The notes beneath the pieces were generated by a model, which did no database searches, had not been told where the DNA came from, and worked only from the letters and a program-made list of their open reading frames with translations. Below, piece by piece: positions 13,994 through 18,190 of a stretch of DNA of 18,190 nt. The stretch comes from JBJFGR01 sp051892875 (GTDB taxonomy: Bacteria > Pseudomonadota > Gammaproteobacteria > Enterobacterales > Succinivibrionaceae), in assembly GCA_051892875.1 (NCBI GenBank), contig JBJFGR010000038.1, forward strand, positions 1 to 18,190, written 5' to 3'. The number at the start of each line of letters is the position of its first letter. Positions within the stretch are counted from its first letter, which is position 1. Position numbers and translations under genes: made by a program.

Positions 13994-15037
13994 CTATCGC
14001 TCTGAAAGCAAAGACAATGCTACTTGAGGTCTCGTATTTGCTTGACTAAGCATAGACTGGGATGCTTGCAACAATACATTTTGGGTTGCCAATTTAGCAG
14101 TTTCTTCTGCATAATCAGTGTCTAAAATACGACTTTTTGAATCAGACATATTTTGAGAGATATTTTCTTGACTGCGTATTGTACTTTCTAAACGATTTTG
14201 CATAGCACCAAGGTCTGCTCGTTTATTGTCAATTCTACTTATAAATTTATCTATATTTTCTAAAACTTTTTCTGATGAATTAACATTTGAAATATCAAAA
14301 ACTAACTGACCATCATCCACCATAAAACCAGTATTTCTGTCAGCTGAAGAAACATCCTTTATATTTGATTCATCACAACCTATTGCTAAAAACATACTTG
14401 CAATAGAATAACCTAAATTTAGATTATCTTTATATGCTGTGGTATCAGTAGTATTCGCTAAAGTATATTCATACTCCTTAGAACTTCTCAAATTTAAGTC
14501 TATATCAATTATTTGACTAGTATTAGAACTTATTTGGAACTTTAAGTTCTTTTCTCTTTGCGCAGTATTATCAACTTTAATATCAATTTTTCCATCTGTT
14601 ACTGATAAATCACATTCACCATTTAAAATCTTTTTACCACCAAATGTTGTATCATTTGAAATTCTATCAATTTCTTCACATAATTGATTTACTTCCATTT
14701 GAAGTGCTTCTCTATCATCTGATGAATTTGTACCATTCGCAGATTGTAAGGCAAGAGTTCTAATTCTTTGCAACATTGTAGATATTTCATCCATTGCTCC
14801 TTCTGCTGTTTGAGCTAAAGATATGCCATCTTGTGCAATTCTATTACCTCTTGTTAGTCCATTAATTTGAGTGGTCATTCGATTTGTAATCTGGAGCCCT
14901 GCTGCATCATCTTTAGCACTATTAATCTTAACACCAGATGATAATCTTTCATATGATACATCTACTTTATCATTAGCAGAACTTAAACTTCGCTGTGATC
15001 GTATAGATGACATATTTGTATTTAAATATAGTGACAT
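13994..15037 (-). CDS. Flagellin 3 (divergent paralogue)
   Basis: Filament subunit of 347 residues. The N-terminal region (1-140) keeps INSAKDDAAGLQI and QTAEGAMDEISTMLQRIRTL, and the C-terminal D1/D0 (about 258-347) keeps GAMQNRLESTIRSQENISQN, but both differ from flagellins 1 and 2 at many positions and the end is LSLLSER instead of IQLLQG. The variable middle is about 115 residues. Cysteines are C120 (also present in flagellin 1), C142 and C221. AAGGA precedes the ATG. Its own promoter and terminator indicate a separate transcript. Divergence suggests an older duplicate with a distinct place in the filament, for example near the hook, but that is inference. Confidence 0.96.
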   Translation of the reverse strand: MSLYLNTNMSSIRSQRSLSSANDKVDVSYERLSSGVKINSAKDDAAGLQITNRMTTQINGLTRGNRIAQDGISLAQTAEGAMDEISTMLQRIRTLALQSANGTNSSDDREALQMEVNQLCEEIDRISNDTTFGGKKILNGECDLSVTDGKIDIKVDNTAQREKNLKFQISSNTSQIIDIDLNLRSSKEYEYTLANTTDTTAYKDNLNLGYSIASMFLAIGCDESNIKDVSSADRNTGFMVDDGQLVFDISNVNSSEKVLENIDKFISRIDNKRADLGAMQNRLESTIRSQENISQNMSDSKSRILDTDYAEETAKLATQNVLLQASQSMLSQANTRPQVALSLLSER

Positions 15038-15134
15038 AATAAATTCCTTATATATTAATAGTAATAATGTATAAGTATTAACGTCAATTTTTTGCCTTTA
15101 ATTATTATCTGAACGTAATACTAATAAAGCTATA

Positions 15135-15150
15135 TGAAAAAAATATGCCA
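15135..15150 (-). promoter_or_regulatory. Sigma-54-like promoter of flagellin 3
   Basis: Minus strand TGGCATATTTTTTTCA, preceded by GT and followed by TATAG, has the same layout as the other two flagellin promoters. The leader to the ATG is about 85 nt. Confidence 0.72.
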
Positions 15151-15264
15151 ACAAATTATTTTATGAACTTGAATAGATAAACATGTGGATAAATATAATA
15201 TCATCAACTCTTATCTAATAAGTTTTTTCAATATTTTATTCATGTTAAAAATATTTGTCATAAA

Positions 15265-15278
15265 TGAAAATAGTGCCA
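15265..15278 (-). promoter_or_regulatory. Degenerate copy of the flagellin promoter (2 bp short)
   Basis: Minus strand TTGGCACTATTTTCA resembles the flagellin 2 promoter but lacks two bases between the -24 and -12 boxes. Sigma-54 holoenzyme requires near-fixed spacing, so it is unlikely to work. It could be a decayed promoter or chance. Confidence 0.35.
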
Positions 15279-15330
15279 AAATTATTTTTGGATATATTTC
15301 TAATAATTTTCTATTAAATGAGGATGTATT

Positions 15331-16761
15331 ATGAAAGAAATATCTTCCCAAAGAGATGTTGACCTACTTAAAAACCTCTCTTTAACTTCTTCTTTTGTAC
15401 CAAATTTTAAAACCATTAGAGTTAAAAATATTGCCCATTTATACTTAAAAATAACAAAAAGTATAAAATCATTATCTATTTCTTTTATTTTTAGATATTC
15501 TGTAAACAAGAAAACAACTTATATTAGTTTAGGTTCAATCAATAAAATTTCTTTAAAAAAAGCTATTCAAATTACTAATTTTTACAATTCAAAAATACTT
15601 CACGATAGAATTGAAAAAAACTTCAGAAAAAATTCCTTTACTTCGGACAATACTATCTCACACTCAGCATCAGCAAATGAGCAAGATTGTTTATTTAAAT
15701 ATACTGCAAACTATGCATATTCCCATTATAACAATAATTTTTCAGACTATTCATTTACAATAAATACTGTTAAAACTTCTGAAACATGGACATTAATTGA
15801 ATTGTTAGATGATTATGTTAAAAATCATAACTTAAAACCAAAAACAATAAAAGCTTATAAAACTACTATTAATTACTACTGTAGTGACTATTTTAATATA
15901 CCTATTAACAAAATTGATTTTGATGAACTTGTTAATCAAATTGAATTAAAACATACGGTTTTAGCTGAAAAATCTAATCCCAATAAAATTAAAACAAATG
16001 AGATGTCAATCAAAGAGTATAAAAATAATAATAAAAAACATCAACTAAGAATTTTATGTGCTCTATTAAATTGGGCAATTGCAAATAAACAATTAACCTA
16101 CAATCCCTTAAAAAATGCTATAGCAACATGTATAAACACTCCTGTTAAACATCGTAAAGCCTTAAATTGCGAGTCGTTTGAAAATATTTCCATGGCAAAA
16201 AGAGTTGTTAAAAAATTTATTATTTCTCTTAAAGAACAATTACCTGACGATTTCTTTACAATTTGGATTTTACACCTAATTTTAGGTACACGTGTCAGTG
16301 AAACTTATCGAGTAATTGCAACATTCACTAATATCCTTAATAACAAAAAAATATCAAAAAATAAATATTTAACAATATCCGTAAAAACCACAAAAAATAA
16401 TGAACAACCAAATTATAGGATACCTTTAACACCTATCACTATATTTTTATTAAATAAATTAATTCATATAAGTACCAGATATAACGAAGAAAGTTTTGCA
16501 AGATCAATGAATAGAAGCATTCCTGAAAAATTTAAAGATAAAATGAGTGTTCATGGAAGTCGCGCTCTATTTAGAACTATCGTAGAATTTTTAAATTTAA
16601 AAAAAATATCTATAACTGCTATTGAATACTACTTATCTCATAAAACCTTAAATTATGTACAATCATGTTATCATAGAAATGATCTAATAGATCAACGACG
16701 AGAAATTCAGTTAATTTATGGACAATGGATTATGAATTTAGCAGGAATCAAAATTGAATAA
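15331..16761 (+). CDS. Tyrosine recombinase, P4-integrase-like
   Basis: Site-specific DNA recombinase of 476 residues. The N-terminal part (about 25-95) follows the DUF4102 arm-binding pattern of phage and island integrases (SFIFRYSVNKKTTYISLGS, then SLKKAI). A core-binding SAM-like domain covers about 150-265 (LDDYVKNHNLKPKTIKAYKT), and the catalytic domain about 285-465. Catalytic residues are visible: Arg321 in GTRVSE, a Lys near 352-355, His408 and Arg411 in VHGSRALFRT, His437 in LSHKT and the nucleophile Tyr447 in CYHRNDLIDQRRE. It therefore appears intact. GAGGA precedes the ATG by 6 nt. No excisionase, phage gene, tRNA or clear att repeat lies nearby. Its very AT-rich, Lys/Asn/Ile-rich coding differs from lamB and rpsU but not sharply from gspAB. 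Confidence 0.9.
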   Translation: MKEISSQRDVDLLKNLSLTSSFVPNFKTIRVKNIAHLYLKITKSIKSLSISFIFRYSVNKKTTYISLGSINKISLKKAIQITNFYNSKILHDRIEKNFRKNSFTSDNTISHSASANEQDCLFKYTANYAYSHYNNNFSDYSFTINTVKTSETWTLIELLDDYVKNHNLKPKTIKAYKTTINYYCSDYFNIPINKIDFDELVNQIELKHTVLAEKSNPNKIKTNEMSIKEYKNNNKKHQLRILCALLNWAIANKQLTYNPLKNAIATCINTPVKHRKALNCESFENISMAKRVVKKFIISLKEQLPDDFFTIWILHLILGTRVSETYRVIATFTNILNNKKISKNKYLTISVKTTKNNEQPNYRIPLTPITIFLLNKLIHISTRYNEESFARSMNRSIPEKFKDKMSVHGSRALFRTIVEFLNLKKISITAIEYYLSHKTLNYVQSCYHRNDLIDQRREIQLIYGQWIMNLAGIKIE

Positions 16762-16821
16762 ATGAGTTATTTTGATCTTTATTTTTGAACTTTTTGTAGA
16801 TTTTTATTTTGAAAAGACATA

Positions 16822-16845
16822 TAAAAAGGGTGGCTAAACCACCCT
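16822..16845 (-). terminator. Terminator of lamB, possibly shared with the recombinase gene
   Basis: AGGGTGG and CCACCCT form a 7-bp GC-rich stem with a 5-nt loop (16827-16845). On the minus strand five Ts follow directly, ending lamB. On the plus strand a T-run follows only after about 9 nt, so it may also end the convergent recombinase transcript, less efficiently. Confidence 0.85.
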
Positions 16846-16901
16846 AAAAAGTTATTTTTTATATATTTAATATATTTAAATTTTATCTTTATTATACAAG
16901 A

Positions 16902-18190
16902 TTACCACCAAGCTTCAACTTGTGAACCGATTGTCCATTGTCCTTTGTCATTACCATCGTTCTTGTTTCTGTAGTTTACAGACCAACCGTCACTGAACTG
17001 ATCACCTGAAATATAAGATACATAGAATCTAATTGCTGGACGTGTCCAGAAACCTTTACCTGGAGTAAATTGTTGTGCTAATGTGATCTTGTATAAATCT
17101 GGATCTTCATACTTGTCTGGATCAGCCACCCAACTAGAAGTCTTCATCTGTGAATAACCTAATTCTAAAGTTGTACGAGTATATTCTGTCCACTTATATT
17201 CAGGACGTAATACAATTGAGTATTCCCAACCTGAACGGTCAACAGTCCAACCACCTGTATGATCGTCACCACTGTTTAAGTGTGCCCAAACTAATGAGTA
17301 ACCTAAACCAAAATTACCAGCATCATATGTACCCCAATCGATTAAACGAACACCCTGTGAATCAGTATCTGGAGTATAGTTATCACCAACGTGGTTACCA
17401 TATGTACCAACGTATGAGAATCCGTTTGTACCATACTGAATAGCAAACTTATTCATTAAACCACCAGTTACTAATGTATGTTCAACTGTAGCTAATACAC
17501 CACTGTTTGCAGTATTCGCACGAGCACTTCCAGCAGCTTGTTCCTTTTGTTGATCAGAAATCCATGGTAAAGCATAGATTACATCAACGTCTAACGAACC
17601 AAAACCTACATTAATACCGTCTAAACGAGCATCTAACTTATAAACGTTTCTATTGTAATCTGTAGTACCATCATTAACCCATTTAGTTACGGCAAAAGAT
17701 GCTTGACCAATACCAGTGTCAATTGCTTCAATACCAGCACCATAACCTGAGTTGTTCAAGTAGTAGAAATCCATGATGTGGATATCTTTTCTCTTATAGA
17801 ATCTCTTACCAGCCCAAATTGAGTAACCACTAGCTGTATCATACTTAGCATATAATTCACGGATTGACATTCTTTGACCGCCCCAAGGACCATCTGCACC
17901 AACACCCTGCCATGAATTTCCTTGTAAATCTCTATTACCTTCAGTTGTACCATAAGCAACTAAAGTATTTACTGTAAATTTAGAATTTGCTTTGTTATAA
18001 ACTTCTTGTGATAATACTAATTCTGCATAAGTATCACATTCGTCAGCTAAACGACCAACCTTATGAGCGTTAGCACCTGTACCTATACAATAAACTTCAC
18101 CACCTTCAATATTTGCTTGCATGCCTGCACGGAAGTAACCATGAAAATCAACAGCAGAAGCTGAAACAGAGCTGATAGCTAAAGCTAATG
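16902..18190 (-). CDS. lamB: Maltoporin LamB (5' end outside the window)
   Basis: Outer-membrane 18-strand trimeric porin for maltose and maltodextrins. The frame continues to the right edge past an internal Met at 18122. Upstream of that Met the sequence reads LALAISSVSASA then VDFHGYFRAG: the end of a signal peptide with cleavage after ASA and a mature N-terminus starting VDFHGY as in E. coli LamB. The greasy-slide Tyr6 is present, as is a cysteine pair at mature 22 and 39 matching the E. coli disulfide (22-38). Further matches are CDTYAELVLSQEVYN, SIWAGKRFYKRKDIHIMDFYY, YKITLAQQ, WTRPAIRFYVSY and the C-terminal VEAWW. GC and codon choice are clearly higher and more biased than in neighbours, fitting high expression. 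The start codon and promoter are not visible. Confidence 0.96.
   Translation of the reverse strand, partial: LALAISSVSASAVDFHGYFRAGMQANIEGGEVYCIGTGANAHKVGRLADECDTYAELVLSQEVYNKANSKFTVNTLVAYGTTEGNRDLQGNSWQGVGADGPWGGQRMSIRELYAKYDTASGYSIWAGKRFYKRKDIHIMDFYYLNNSGYGAGIEAIDTGIGQASFAVTKWVNDGTTDYNRNVYKLDARLDGINVGFGSLDVDVIYALPWISDQQKEQAAGSARANTANSGVLATVEHTLVTGGLMNKFAIQYGTNGFSYVGTYGNHVGDNYTPDTDSQGVRLIDWGTYDAGNFGLGYSLVWAHLNSGDDHTGGWTVDRSGWEYSIVLRPEYKWTEYTRTTLELGYSQMKTSSWVADPDKYEDPDLYKITLAQQFTPGKGFWTRPAIRFYVSYISGDQFSDGWSVNYRNKNDGNDKGQWTIGSQVEAWW

Noticed and set aside
15184..15192. Perfect DnaA-box 9-mer (TTATCCACA on the minus strand) between flagellin 3 and the recombinase gene
   Set aside because: It is single, with no cluster or adjoining replication gene; one occurrence in AT-rich DNA of this length is not surprising.
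16762..16901. Possible att site or phage remnant between the recombinase gene and lamB
   Set aside because: I found no direct repeat shared with the region upstream of the recombinase and no tRNA-like sequence; only the terminator hairpin is supported.
18120..18122. Methionine at 18122 as the lamB start
   Set aside because: The frame continues upstream through VDFHGYFRAG and a signal-peptide end, so this Met is inside mature LamB and the true start is beyond the window.

Overview
The window is very AT-rich chromosomal DNA from a flagellated Gram-negative bacterium. Cca with an HD domain, UppP, FolB, TsaD, the S21-YqeY pair, a maltoporin (LamB) and an ExeA/ExeB-type pair all resemble gammaproteobacterial proteins. 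The combination of ExeAB, LamB and sigma-54-type flagellin promoters suggests an AT-rich member of the Aeromonadales, possibly Succinivibrionaceae. That placement is an inference from gene content and remembered protein sequences, not from a tree.

Layout. (1) 93-2718, minus strand: gspA-gspB, the ATPase and partner that help assemble the type II secretion secretin. No other secretion gene is present. (2) 2854-4938, plus strand: cca (tRNA 3' end repair) and uppP (undecaprenyl-PP phosphatase). They converge with tsaD-folB-folK on the minus strand (4933-6852: tRNA t6A synthesis and folate synthesis). (3) 7089-7780, plus strand: rpsU-yqeY, divergent from tsaD. The usual dnaG and rpoD do not follow. 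(4) 7945-15150: a flagellar filament block. Flagellin 1 is on the plus strand. The operon flaG-fliD-fliS plus a small fliT-position gene, and flagellins 2 and 3, are on the minus strand. (5) 15331-16761, plus strand: a lone, apparently intact tyrosine recombinase with no phage genes around it. (6) 16902 to the right edge, minus strand: lamB, with its 5' end outside the window.

Regulation can be read in some detail. Each flagellin gene has a sigma-54-like -24/-12 element of the form TGGCAY-N5-TTTCA followed by TAT. All three carry T instead of G in the -12 GC pair. The flaG-fliD-fliS operon instead has two tandem sigma-28-like sites with exact 11-bp spacing. Each flagellin gene is followed by a hairpin. 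The filament genes therefore look split between two sigma factors.

I see no CRISPR array, rRNA, tRNA or complete mobile element, and no clearly new multi-gene system. The most unusual points are the shared variant flagellin promoters, cysteine-containing flagellins and cap protein, inverted flagellin paralogues flanking the export and cap genes, and the lone recombinase beside the flagellin cluster.
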